64,000 nucleotides of DNA, from the NCBI GenBank assembly GCA_026004795.1, contig BPJV01000006.1:124001-188000 (forward strand). The letters are read 5' to 3'. Below the pieces are notes generated by a model. It ran no database searches. It was not told the DNA's origin and saw only the letters and a list, made by a program, of their open reading frames with translations. Every line of letters begins with the position of its first letter. The first letter of the stretch is position 1. This document shows positions 48,632 through 59,005 of this stretch, one piece after another. A program made the position numbers and the translations under genes. This DNA is from Pirellulaceae bacterium (GTDB lineage Bacteria > Planctomycetota > Planctomycetia > Pirellulales > Pirellulaceae).

Positions 48632-49609
48632 ATGGTGGAGCCGTGGGGAGGCGAGTGGAAATGCGACGGTTTGTTCGCCACGAGCAGGAGCCAGACGAGG
48701 ATGTACTTGCGTAATAGGAACGGCGGCAAGGCACCGCACCGGCAGGCCGGATCGCCCAGCCGGGAGCGCCAGGATTGCCAGGCGAAGGGAACGGGTTTAA
48801 CGGCCGGGGAATTCAAGCAGCGTCACGCCGCCTTGGCGGAATTACTGTGCCACCGAAGAATCGAGGCGCCAACGCGGGCGGCCCGTTGCGAGCTGATCGG
48901 CCAGCGTGTCATCGCCGCATCGCCGGCCATGGATGGGGCGAATTTCACCCGCACCGTCGCCCGCGATCTGACCTATATGGCCGAGTTGTATGACGATCAA
49001 TTCCTCGATGGCCATCTATTGGCCTTGGCCCGGCACTTCGGCATGCGCTTTCGGTGGTCCAAGCGGATGACCAGCAACGGGGGCAAAACGGTGCGCACCA
49101 TGGGCCGCGATCCCCATACGCGCCGACCCTTCGTACGGTACGAGATCGTTCTCTCGGCCACCTTGTTGTTTCAAACGTTCGCCGATCTGCGGCGACCGGT
49201 GCGTGTTAGTGGGGTCTTGTGTTGCAACCGGTTGCAAGCCATGCAAAGGATCCTCGAGCACGAGTTGGTGCACCTGGCCGAGATGCTGGTGTGGGGGGAT
49301 AGTTGCTGCGCGGCGGCCAGGTTTCACTCCATTGCCGGCCGCCTGTTCGGGCATACCGAACACAAGCATGAGTTGATTACCCAGTTGGAACGTGCACAGC
49401 AAAAATTCAACGTCACCGTCGGCTCCCACGTCGAATTCAGCATGGCCGGCAAACGGCTCGCCGGAACGGTCAACCGCATTACGCGCCGTGCCACCGTGTT
49501 AGTCCCCGACCCTCAGGGACAACTCTACGATGATGGACGGCGGTACACGAAGTACTATGTCCCCCTCAGTCACCTGCGGGTCACCCCATTGCGGCCGAAC
49601 AAACAGTAA
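48632..49609 (+). CDS. SprT-like zinc metalloprotease domain protein
   Basis: 325 residues. ATG 48632 follows AAAGGGA at a good distance, but the first ~65 residues are Arg/Ser/Gly-rich and not conserved; ATG 48701 is a later option. The core has FLDGHLLALARHFGMRFRWS, then LEHELVHLAEMLVW (HExxH-type zinc site with a third His downstream in HSIAGRLFGHTEH). The last ~70 residues look like a small beta domain. SprT-like proteins are putative DNA-protein or cytosolic zinc proteases; the function here is unknown. Confidence 0.75.
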   Translation: MVEPWGGEWKCDGLFATSRSQTRMYLRNRNGGKAPHRQAGSPSRERQDCQAKGTGLTAGEFKQRHAALAELLCHRRIEAPTRAARCELIGQRVIAASPAMDGANFTRTVARDLTYMAELYDDQFLDGHLLALARHFGMRFRWSKRMTSNGGKTVRTMGRDPHTRRPFVRYEIVLSATLLFQTFADLRRPVRVSGVLCCNRLQAMQRILEHELVHLAEMLVWGDSCCAAARFHSIAGRLFGHTEHKHELITQLERAQQKFNVTVGSHVEFSMAGKRLAGTVNRITRRATVLVPDPQGQLYDDGRRYTKYYVPLSHLRVTPLRPNKQ

Positions 49610-49706
49610 CCGCTGCCAGCCATCGGCGTCGATTCGCGGTGGTCATAATCATGGGCAAGCCCGTTGCAGTTCGTCTCAGCGCCGTTATAAACGTCGGTTT
49701 ACCGCT

Positions 49707-49756
49707 GCTTCGCCCAGCGGTGCCGGCCCCACCGCTGGGCGAAGCACACCCTTTTT
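49707..49756 (+). terminator. Long perfect hairpin terminator
   Basis: A perfect 16-bp stem (GCTTCGCCCAGCGGTG and its complement) with a 7-nt loop is followed six bases later by TTTTT. It lies ~100 bp after the SprT-like gene and stops its transcript. No gene lies in the rest of 49610-49920. Confidence 0.85.
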
Positions 49757-49920
49757 GAGGTCACAGTGTCGGCGACCGGAATTCCATCGATCGTGGGTCA
49801 CACCGCAGCGGCAGGAAGGTACTCCCTGCCAGAAGTCATTCGAACCGGAACCGGGCCTGATGGCCTTCAACTGTGGTGAGACGAATCGCTAGTCTGTCTA
49901 AATCGGGAGGTTGACCAAGC

Positions 49921-50928
49921 GTGCCGCATGCTGAAATCGGTCCCATTGCCGTCCATTTCCCTGAACGCGTGGAAACGAATGCTGATCTCCAAGCCGAGTT
50001 TCCGCATTGGGATTTGGGATTGATCGAGGAAAAAACAGGAATCCGCCAGCGGTACATTGCCGCCGCCGAGGAGACCGCCTCCGATTTGGCCGTGGCGGCC
50101 AGTGAGAAACTGTTCCGCGACTACGACATCGATCGCAGCACCATCGATTTCGTCCTTTATTGCACGCAGACGCCCGATTACCCACTGCCCACCACAGCGT
50201 GCTTGATCCAGAACCGACTGGGGCTGAGCGATCGTTGCGGGGCCTTGGACTTCAACCTCGGGTGCTCCGGGTACGTCTACGGCCTGGCCCTGGCTGAAGG
50301 GCTGATCCATAGCGGTAGTGCCCGCAACGTCTTGTTGCTGACCGCCGAGACGTACTCGAAGTACATTGACGCCGAGGACCGCAGTCTGCGGACGATCTTT
50401 GGCGATGCCGCCGCCGCGACGCTGGTACGTGCCACCGACCAAGCCACCTTAGGGGCGTTTCAGTTCGGCACCGATGGTAGTGGTGCCGACACCTTGATGG
50501 TCGCCGACGGTGGCGCCAGGACCGGCGACCAGGTGCTCAAACCGCGGCACCGCAAACGATGGAAAAGCCGCCTGTACATGGATGGTCCCAGCCTGCTGAG
50601 CTTTACCGTCGTGGCCATTCCCAAATTGATCGACGATATCCTCGCCGCCGCAGGTCGCACGCTGGATAGCTACCACTATCTACTGATGCATCAGGCGACG
50701 CGGAAAATGCTTGAACAACTGCAGACGCGGTTGGCGGTGGACGAGGAGCGTTTGCCCATCCGTTTGGCCAATTGCGGCAATACCGTCTCCTGCACCCTGC
50801 CGATCCTCATCTCGGATCTCCGCGGCGAGGGTAAAATAAAGCCGGGAACGGAGTCCCTGTTGATTGGATTTGGCGTGGGGTGGTCGTGGGCCGGATGCAC
50901 GTGGAAAGAAACCTGGACACAGCCCTAG
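49921..50928 (+). CDS. 3-oxoacyl-ACP synthase III family protein
   Basis: 335 residues from GTG 49921. A FabH-like thiolase fold with the catalytic Cys115 in FNLGCSGYVYGL, His in LLMHQATRKML and Asn in LANCGNTVSCTLPI, so the Cys-His-Asn triad is complete. It also has LRTIFGDAAAATLV. It condenses acyl-CoA with malonyl-ACP in the known family. There are no fatty acid genes beside it, so it may be a KAS III-like enzyme for a special lipid or an aromatic/acyl product rather than the housekeeping FabH. Confidence 0.9.
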   Translation: MPHAEIGPIAVHFPERVETNADLQAEFPHWDLGLIEEKTGIRQRYIAAAEETASDLAVAASEKLFRDYDIDRSTIDFVLYCTQTPDYPLPTTACLIQNRLGLSDRCGALDFNLGCSGYVYGLALAEGLIHSGSARNVLLLTAETYSKYIDAEDRSLRTIFGDAAAATLVRATDQATLGAFQFGTDGSGADTLMVADGGARTGDQVLKPRHRKRWKSRLYMDGPSLLSFTVVAIPKLIDDILAAAGRTLDSYHYLLMHQATRKMLEQLQTRLAVDEERLPIRLANCGNTVSCTLPILISDLRGEGKIKPGTESLLIGFGVGWSWAGCTWKETWTQP

Positions 50929-50975
50929 CCGTCAGCGTTGGTTCCCGTTGTTCCAAGGGATGAGGCCTGGTGGTT

Positions 50976-51518
50976 ATGAATCTGCGCGGAAGAGCTTTGG
51001 TGGCTTCCCCTTACCTCAGCGATCCCAATTTCGCTCGCACCGTCGTCTACATGGTGCAGCATTCGGAGGAAGGGGCGGTGGGGTTGGTGCTGAATCGGCC
51101 TTTGACGGTGACCGTTGGCAGACGGCTGGAGGACATCGTCGAGCAGCCAGTGCACTGCCACCAGCCGTTGCGGTGGGGAGGCCCGGTGCCCGGCCCCCTG
51201 TTGATGTTGCACACGTTCCATGTCAGCAAAAACGTTATCGGCGTGGAGACGGAGGTGGCGAAAATCGCGGCCATATGCAGTGACGGCCTGCAAGACGAGT
51301 CGCGGTATCGTGTATTTGAAAACTACTCTGGTTGGGGGCCAGGGCAGGTCGAGCGGGAGCTGGAGGAAGGTGGCTGGTTGATTTGGGAGTTGAATACGGA
51401 AGACATCTTTAGCCCCTGCGATGCGCTGTGGCAGCGAGCCTTGCGACAGATCAGCAGAGAGATCCTATCGGTGACGATCGATCCGTCACGAATTCCCGAA
51501 GACCCGGCTTACAATTAA
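50976..51518 (+). CDS. yqgE: YqgE/AlgH family protein (UPF0301)
   Basis: 180 residues from ATG 50976. It begins NLRGRALVASPYLSDPNFARTVVYMVQHSEEGAVGLVLNRP across the conserved N-terminal block, then PLRWGGPVPGPLLMLH and a C-terminal YSGWGPGQVERELEEGGWL, all family hallmarks. Its function is not established; AlgH is linked to transcription control in Pseudomonas. It starts 48 bp after the KAS III-like gene, so the two may be cotranscribed. Confidence 0.93.
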   Translation: MNLRGRALVASPYLSDPNFARTVVYMVQHSEEGAVGLVLNRPLTVTVGRRLEDIVEQPVHCHQPLRWGGPVPGPLLMLHTFHVSKNVIGVETEVAKIAAICSDGLQDESRYRVFENYSGWGPGQVERELEEGGWLIWELNTEDIFSPCDALWQRALRQISREILSVTIDPSRIPEDPAYN

Positions 51519-51666
51519 CCGTCTGACTGACCAACAGGGCTGGCGGCGGTAGGAGGTTAGGCAACATCGCCTCCATGCTGGACGATGCTGGAGACGCGTC
51601 CTCCACCTACCGCCGGGTCACCGGTAGGGCATCATCTTCACCCGCGCCGATGGGGCTTTTCTTACC

Positions 51667-52374
51667 ATGCGAACCATCGTCATCGGGGACATCCATGGTT
51701 GTTCGAAGGCGCTGATCGGATTGTTGGAGGCGATCGATCCGGGCAAGGAGGACCGTTTGATCTTCCTCGGCGACTACGTCGATCGCGGACCGGACAGTCG
51801 AGGGGTCATCGACATTCTGCTGGATGTCCAGCAGCGCTACACGGCCACCTTCCTCCTCGGCAACCACGACATCATGTTTCGGGGCGTGCTCACCGGCCGC
51901 GATCCGACGTTGTGGTTGCAAATCGGAGGCCAACCGACCGTCACTAGCTACGGGGGCAAGTTGACCAAGGTCGACCCCAGCCACCTGGACTTTTTGCAGC
52001 AATGCTTGCCCTACTGGGAGTCGGATTCTCACATCTATGTGCACGCCAATTACGTGGCCGCATTGCCCATGGACGAACAACCCGAGGAAGCGCTCTTTTG
52101 GGAGCACCTCAGCACCCGTCTACCTCATCCCCATTGTTCGGGCAAGCACGTCGTCTGCGGCCACACGCCCCAGATGACTGGCGATCCGTTGCACTTGAGT
52201 TATTTGACGTGCGTGGATACCGCGTGCTTTGCCGGACTGTGGTTGACCGCCTGGTGTGCCGAGACGGGGCAGGTGTGGCAGGTGTCGCGTGAAGGCCATC
52301 TGCGGCACCGGGGAATCACGGCACGATTCCGCCGATGGTGGTGGAGTGGCGCGTCACGACGCGATGGACGGTGA
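51667..52374 (+). CDS. Calcineurin-like serine/threonine phosphoesterase (PrpA/PrpB-like)
   Basis: 235 residues. It has the metallophosphatase motifs GDIHG (residues 7-11), GDYVDRGPDSRG (about 35-46), LLGNHD (about 62-67), VHANYV and VCGHTPQM in the right order and spacing. The bimetal site is complete. This matches small bacterial phosphoprotein phosphatases that also hydrolyse nucleotides; the substrate is unknown. A bidirectional terminator follows. Confidence 0.9.
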   Translation: MRTIVIGDIHGCSKALIGLLEAIDPGKEDRLIFLGDYVDRGPDSRGVIDILLDVQQRYTATFLLGNHDIMFRGVLTGRDPTLWLQIGGQPTVTSYGGKLTKVDPSHLDFLQQCLPYWESDSHIYVHANYVAALPMDEQPEEALFWEHLSTRLPHPHCSGKHVVCGHTPQMTGDPLHLSYLTCVDTACFAGLWLTAWCAETGQVWQVSREGHLRHRGITARFRRWWWSGASRRDGR

Positions 52375-52416
52375 TGGGGAACCATCGTCGCCCGGTAGTG
52401 CCCCCAGGACCGAAAA

Positions 52417-52455
52417 ACGGGAGGCCATGCACATGACCATGACCTCCCGTCTTTT
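52417..52455. terminator. Bidirectional terminator between convergent genes
   Basis: A 13-bp stem with one mismatch (ACGGGAGGCCATG paired with CATGACCTCCCGT), an 8-nt loop and T runs on both sides (CTTTTG on the plus strand, GTTTTTCG on the minus strand). It serves the phosphoesterase gene (+) and the dockerin gene (-). Confidence 0.85.
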
Positions 52456-52528
52456 GCCAAACGCGATTGATCGCAGCGGCCAGCCGCACGCGACCTGGCT
52501 GCTCTCACCTCTCGTTTCCCCAGGCAGT

Positions 52529-55500
52529 CTAGAGCGTCATCCCTTTCTTCCAGGTCTCCTCGATCTCCGGCGCGATCTGGCTGAGCAAGTCATCCAGCTC
52601 CTCCTCGCCACCGAAGACGCCGTCTACGGGCTGGTCACCGGTCGCTGCGGGCGCCACCGGACCGCTGCCCAAGCCACCGGCGATCGGCACGCGCACCTCC
52701 TCCGCTTTGAGCACGAGGAGATCATCGCGGACATCGAGATCGTCTATCCTCACCGCCATCATGACCATGGCGCGTTCCAACTGGAGGGGCGACCAGGTCA
52801 CTGCCAGGCCCCTCGCCTTCGCCCCCTCCCAGACTTCCCTTGTTCAAGTAATTGATCACGAGCAGCGCATCGATGGGGCTGACGAAATTATCTCCGTTGG
52901 TATCGACGTACAAACGGCGACCTGCCGCTTCACCTTCTCCACTGCTGGTGGGCAGTTGTCCAGCACCTTGCAGATTCAACCAGTTGATCACCCCCAGGGC
53001 ATCGATGGGGGAAACGTATCCGTCACCATTGACGTCCATGGGATTGCTGTAGTTATGGAATCCTTCCCCGCCGGCTGTTCCATTGCTTCCGGCCGGCAAG
53101 ATGTTCAACGTATCGAATCCGTAACGCACCTTGTCAAACCCGACCGCCGTGGGTGGTTCGAATAGCAACGTGTCGTGCAACGGAGTGATATCGGCCGGAT
53201 CCGCCACGAAGTTGGCCGTACCGGGAGCGTTGGCCGTCATCGTAATGGTAAACAGCAACAGCTCCCCGTTGCCCAGAGGCGTGTCGGTCGTCTGCAGGGC
53301 CCCAATCTCGTTGATGATTCCCGGTGTACGGATGTCACCACTGCGCACCCGCTGGTAGTTAGGACCGAATTGCACCTGGAAGCCCAGGTTCGGATCGTTC
53401 GTCGTGCTGGCTACCGGCGAAACGAGGTTCGCAGAGTACAGAATGTCTTCGTAAGCCGCAAATACCCCGAGGTTCGACGCCGAATCCTCGCAAGTCTTGT
53501 ACGTAGCCGCGCAGTTGGAATTGGCTGCCAGCGGTAATCTCCGTAATCTCTTGACCGTTCAGGTCGGTTACGCGGAGATTGAGAGCGACCAGATCATCAG
53601 CGTCCGCGTTGCCCACCCGCACCGTAACCGTGGCCGTGCTCTGGAAACCCCGGGAATCTTGGATTGTGTAGGTGAACTGGTCCGCACCGTTGAATCCACC
53701 GGGTACCAAGAACGGCGTGTAGGTCACGACATCGTCGGCAGGATCGGTCGTGTTCTTCGTGTCGATGGCCACCCTGCCAAAACTGCCATCGGTCACCGAC
53801 ACAATCCGCACCGATCCGGTCGACCCAGGAAGGTCATTGGCCAAGACATCGACCGGATACGCCACGGCGGTAGAAGGAATCGACTGCGGCAACGAATCGT
53901 CGACGGCGAGCGGGAATTGGGTTCCATCACCGACGATTTCCAGAGTCGTACCGATGAATCGGATCCGCTCCATGGGCACCTGACTGCCGGGCGTGTCGAA
54001 CAACAGCACTTCGCTCAACGGATCATCAGCCGGGTCCGGCATGAAGGAAGCCAGCCCGGGAGCCCGCGCGGCGAAGGTGACCGCAGCCAGTTCGACCGGA
54101 TCCGGGTCGGCCATCGTGCTCCGCGTACTGAACGCCCCTAGTTCATCGATGATACCCGGGATCGATGCATCGCCACTCCTGCTGTTTTCATAATCGTTCA
54201 GGAAGGTGACATCGAAATCGAAACCACTGCTGGGATCGGTGGCCGGCACGGTCGACACCAACTGCATGTTGTACAGCAGATCGGCATAGGCGGAAAACAC
54301 GCCGGCGGCTGGGCCGGGATTGGTGAACTCGTACCGCAAGTCATCGACCTGCATTACCACACGGAACTGTTGCCCCTGCTGAATGGCGGTAATCGGCGTA
54401 CCATTGAGGTCGGTAGCCAGCAAGCGGATTTCCACGACATCGTCGTCACGGTCCCCTGGCAGCGTGTGCAGAGTCACCTTGGCGGTCACCTGATTACCGG
54501 CACCATCGGCGGCGGTGTACATCAGCGTCTCGGTGCCACCGAAACCGGGCGCGGGTGTGTACTGCAACCGCTTGCCACCGGTGGCGATCTTCACCGTACC
54601 GCCCTGGGTCGGCTGAGTCACGGAAACGATCGTCAACGCGCCGTTGCGGCCCTCGATGTCATTTGCCAAGACATTCAAGGGAACATCGACCGAATTCATC
54701 GGCACATCGAAGCTGTCGTCGACCCCCACAGGATTGTCAAAGAAGAGATCGACATTGACTACTACCGTCGCCGTATCGACCTCCCCAGAAGAATTCCGCA
54801 TGGTGTAGGAGAAGGTGTCCGTGCCGAAAAAGCCGTTGGGAGGCGAGTAGCGGACCACGTTGCCGTCGGTGGTCACTAGCCCACCGGCGGCCGACGGACT
54901 CTGAATGTTGATGATGGTCAACGCTTCCCCAGGCAACCGGAAATCATTGGCCAAGACATCGAGTACGTTTTGCACGGAATTGCGCGGCACCGAGAAGTTA
55001 TCATCGACGGCCAACTCCAAGCGGTCGACGACGGTGAAGAGATAATCCTCGACTTCACCGGCAGCCACTTCACCCGTCGGCCCGATATCCCGTTGCGGTG
55101 TGTAACGGAAGCGGGCGAAGGTCTGCCCCAACTGGGCGTCGCCCGGAGCGGCAAAGACGATATCGGAGGTACCGGTCCCCACCAGGTGATCCGAGATCAC
55201 CTGCTCCCCGGCGTCGTTGAAATCGCCGTCCTGATTGAAATCGATCCAGCCGTGAAGATAAGCCGGCGCGCCGGTGGTGTTGACTGCCGTAACAGCCAAT
55301 CGATTGTTCGAACTGCCTCGCACTAATGGTCGGGTGAGGATCACACCATCTTCGTCGTCGATGATGGTTCCGCTGGTATCGGTTGCCCCGTTGACGTCAT
55401 CTCCTAAAGCATTCGCGGAGAACTGACTGGACTGCTCGGCGTCCCAATTGGCTCCCAATCGCAAGCCCTCGACGAACCCATGGCGTGCCACACCGTAGCT

Positions 55501-57660
55501 TGCCGGGGCATCACCGAAATCCACCAACAGGGTGTTACCGAAATCGAGCCCCGCCGCGCGGATCGCATCGATCGCCGGATCTCCCGTCATGACGACCGTA
55601 TGCTCGTAATTGCTGGCTGGCCCCGGGAAGGTCTGGACAAAGCCCGGGCCCAACACCTCGCGTACGGTATACGTTCCCGGACCAGGGAAGGTGAGTTTAT
55701 AGCTGCCATCGGCGGCTGTTTGCGTCGCCGGTTCTCCAATATCGATCCGGTCATCACCATCAAGGTCGATGTAAATCCATACCCCAGCGATCCCCGGCTC
55801 ACCCGTATCGCGCAAACCATTGCCGTTGACGTCGCTGTATTTTACACCGGTGATATTGACATTGATCCGCTCGTTGCCGAAATCAACGTTGCTGCGGACC
55901 TGATTCACTCCCACATTGACCGTGACAGCCGGATTGGTGGTCAACCGGTACCCCGTGGGGACCGACTCACGGATGACATGCGTGCCAGCCGGGACGTTCA
56001 ACGCGTACGACCCGTCCGGGCCGCTGAACACGAAGAACTCTCCTGGATCCCAAACACCGTTGGGATTGGAATCTGCGTAGACGCGCACCTGGCCCAATCC
56101 AACATCGCCACCGTCCAAGGTACGGCTCAGATTACGGTCCTCGTAGACCTTGCCGGTTACCAGACCAGCGCCAGCTTTACCGGTCGACAATCCCCAAGCC
56201 AAGGCGGCAGCCGAGTTCTGCATGCCGAACTGAATCCCTGAGGCCAACGGGTCGTAGGTGTCCGTACCAAAGACCACCTCTTGATCGTCAGGGGTGCCGA
56301 AAATGCCGTCGACACCCACCCCGATCAGGCCAGTGGGATTGCCGCCGGTGTCCATGATTTGATCCGATGCGTTGTTGTTCAATGTATGCCACGCACCAAA
56401 GAAGTGCCCAGCTTCATGAGCAGCAACCGCGGCGATGGCCTCCACGAGCACGTCCTCCAGCGGCACACTAGCGGCGCGGGGAATGCCACCCCAGATCGGT
56501 AGAATGCTGTCCAGCAACACCACCGCGGTTTCCGTCGTGTCGAAGTTGCCAACGTCGACACTTTGTGCAATACCGACCGTGGGAATCAGCAGCTCATTCT
56601 GGGTCCCACCAATGATAATGCGGCTGACGTTCGGAGCCGTACCTGGATCGGCGTGGTCGCGGCTGTTAAGGATCTCCAAGGCGAACTGACCAGGGATTCC
56701 GGTAGCAAAATAGTCGCCGTTGCCGCCGGTGGACGAGATGCCCAGCGCTCCATAGAACTTGCTCTGAAACACATTGATGATCTTGTCGATAATGCGACTC
56801 TCGTCGCTCGGCTGCAACCCCCAACCGGTCAAGAAGCTCGACAACGGCGAGAGCCGCGCTTGTCCGGAAGCCTGGAATAGTTCCCGTCGAATGTTCGCGC
56901 CGTCGAAATCGAGGAAAACTTTCTGGACGGTCCCCACCGGCTCCGATTCCAAGACCGGCCGGTAAGCCCGCACGGTCAACGTGTAGGTTTGCGTGGTAAC
57001 CGGCGCGAACGCTTCGCTCAAACGTGCATAGTAACGCCCGTCGGCCGGGACGACGAACGCCAGGCTGACCGTTCCTCCAGTCGACAGAGGACTGTTGGGG
57101 ACATTTGGGGCATCGGCGAGCGGATACCCAGCTCCCACCGGCTGCTGATTGGCAATGATCTCTCTGCCCGCGCTGTCGTAGAAAGCCAAGTCCAGTTGGC
57201 TGGTGATGTTCGCCACCGCCACCGCATCGATGATATCCCCCGCTTTCAGATCGAAGGCGAAGTAATCTTCATCACCCACGCCAGCGAAACTTGTGGCCAG
57301 CGTGCCAACGATCGCCACGCCATTGTTCTGGTTGGGACCAGTCCCCAAGTTGATGGCATGGGCGCTGGACAACACGTTATTCGGCTCGGCTTCCGAAACG
57401 GTGGTAAATCCCAGGGTTCCCTCGCCAACCATTTGGGAACCGAATCCCGCGCCCCCATACTGCGCTTGACTGATCGAAGCGTATTGCTGGAGGGAGACAG
57501 ACGGAGGCAGATACGCCGTCTTCGTGCCGATCGGCGGATAGTACATGCCGTCCGACCACGGACTGACCGCCAACAGGCGCCGGTCCTCCAGCGTCTCGAA
57601 AGAACGTAGGACCTTCTTCAGCTTCGACCGTCCACGGTCCGCGAGCCGCTGTTTGGACAT
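52529..57660 (-). CDS. Giant secreted metzincin / SdrD-B / GEVED / cadherin-like / cohesin-like / dockerin protein, two frameshifts
   Basis: 1709 residues from ATG 57660, if one extra base near 53486-53492 and one C at 52822-52826 are removed. An N-terminal FETLEDRRLLA motif is typical of large planctomycete exported proteins. About residues 412-422 are HEAGHFFGAWH, a full HExxHxxGxxH zinc site, with a Met-turn DQIMDTGG after it. Then two SdrD B-like repeats with Ca loops (~500-700), a GEVED domain (~713-873, DFGDAPASYG to GEVEDY), three tandem Ig-like/cadherin-like repeats (VLANDI motifs), two homologous cohesin-like modules (~1073 and ~1353), a type I dockerin (two DVNGDGYVSPIDAL-type loops, ~1537-1600) and an acidic tail. 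Probable extracellular zinc protease. Confidence 0.9.
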
Positions 57661-58369
57661 CCTTTGGGTCTGGTCAGACTTGCGTGACTTCACTTTGATT
57701 TGTCCCCAAAATCGAGCTAGTGAGCTTGGCGTTGTTTGGAATGCAAAACTTCCACGGTGCGCCAAAACAAGGCAAAGGAGATACTACGTACCGGACTACC
57801 AAGCGGTGGAGGCCCAGCAGCCCGCCCTGATAAGATGCGAGGTTTGGGCAAAAGGCAGTCTCGATTCTAATCGCACTACCTGTACTGTCAACGAAATGTG
57901 ACGCTTCTCTGATGTCTTAACCGTGGTGGGAGTTCCCACGTAGGTCCGATTTTTCGGCTTGGTCCATCCGTATCGAGCTTTGTTGGGGGGCACCACCAAT
58001 TGGCGAACTTTTCGTTGAACTTCATGGTGGCATGTGCGAGCCGTAGAAAAGGATAAACCATGCGGTTAGGGATTCGCCGAGGAGCGACAACCGCGATGGG
58101 GGCAAGCGATCCCGCGCAGGGGAGAAGCAGCGGCGAAGCAGCCCCCCAAGTGCCTGATTGGGCGTCTGCGCGGCGCCGTGGCCGGTGAGGAGCGCTGTGG
58201 ACGCTCCGGAAAGGGGGCGGGACGACGGGGAGACCAGCAAACTTGCCAGTTTCCACGACCGGAGCGGCAAACTGTCCTTTTGCAGGTCCTCGCTTTACGG
58301 TACATTCTGTCCATGCCTTGCTGCATCAAGAAAACAAAGGCGATTATGCTCTCGTGCGAGTAGGGACAC
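57661..58369. other. Non-coding gap between the dockerin giant and secG
   Basis: About 710 bp. The first part should hold the promoter and leader of the minus-strand gene. The rest has no frame that I can support on either strand; the long antisense frame over 58066-59088 is a shadow of secG. AGGGA just before ATG 58370 is the secG ribosome-binding site. Confidence 0.7.
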
Positions 58370-58993
58370 ATGATTCTGGGCGCTTTTTTGCAGTATTTCT
58401 TTGGTCTCAGCATTTTCTTCCTGTCCGTATTTCTCATCTTGCTGGTATTGGTCCAGCGAGGGCGAGGCGGCGGGCTCACCGGCGCCTTGGGCGGTCCGGG
58501 GGGCCAATCGGCTTTCGGCACCCGTGCCGGTGACGTTTTTACGAAGATTACGGTCGTGGTCGCCACGATCTGGATATTCCTGTGTGCGGCGGCAGTGGTC
58601 TTCTTGCGTGCCCGCGGGCGTCCGACCCTAAACGCTGCCCCCAACCTCCCAGCCATTGCTTCGCCCGATTCGTCCACGCCCCCCGATCTGGAGGCTGAGG
58701 TAAGCGAATCGTCCGTGTCCCCCCCGAGCGGCGAGGTGTCGGCCGAGGAGGGAAGCGTTCCGGACGAGGAGGCTGAGAGTGCTCCCGGTGACGGGTCGTC
58801 TGCGGAGGCCAGCGGAGAGGAATCGGCGCCATCCTCGGATGTCGTGCCCCAGCCGACGGCCGAGGTACAGCCAGACGCGGCCGAGCTCCAGCCAGATGCG
58901 GGGGCGGCGGCATCGGACGCGGCAGGAGAGGCAGCACCTGCCGCAGAGACCGATTCTGCTGCGGGAAGCGACGAACAAGCTCGTGCGCAGTAA
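58370..58993 (+). CDS. secG: Preprotein translocase subunit SecG with an acidic tail
   Basis: 207 residues; SecG is usually 70-130. The first ~90 residues have the two membrane helices ([21 protein letters not shown] and the second around [13 protein letters not shown]) joined by [21 protein letters not shown], the SecG signature. The remaining ~115 residues are Glu/Ala/Ser/Asp-rich and disordered. SecG helps the SecYEG channel. It starts right after AGGGA and opens the downstream housekeeping run. Confidence 0.9.
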   Translation: MILGAFLQYFFGLSIFFLSVFLILLVLVQRGRGGGLTGALGGPGGQSAFGTRAGDVFTKITVVVATIWIFLCAAAVVFLRARGRPTLNAAPNLPAIASPDSSTPPDLEAEVSESSVSPPSGEVSAEEGSVPDEEAESAPGDGSSAEASGEESAPSSDVVPQPTAEVQPDAAELQPDAGAAASDAAGEAAPAAETDSAAGSDEQARAQ

Positions 58994-59005
58994 AAGAGGT
59001 GCGCC

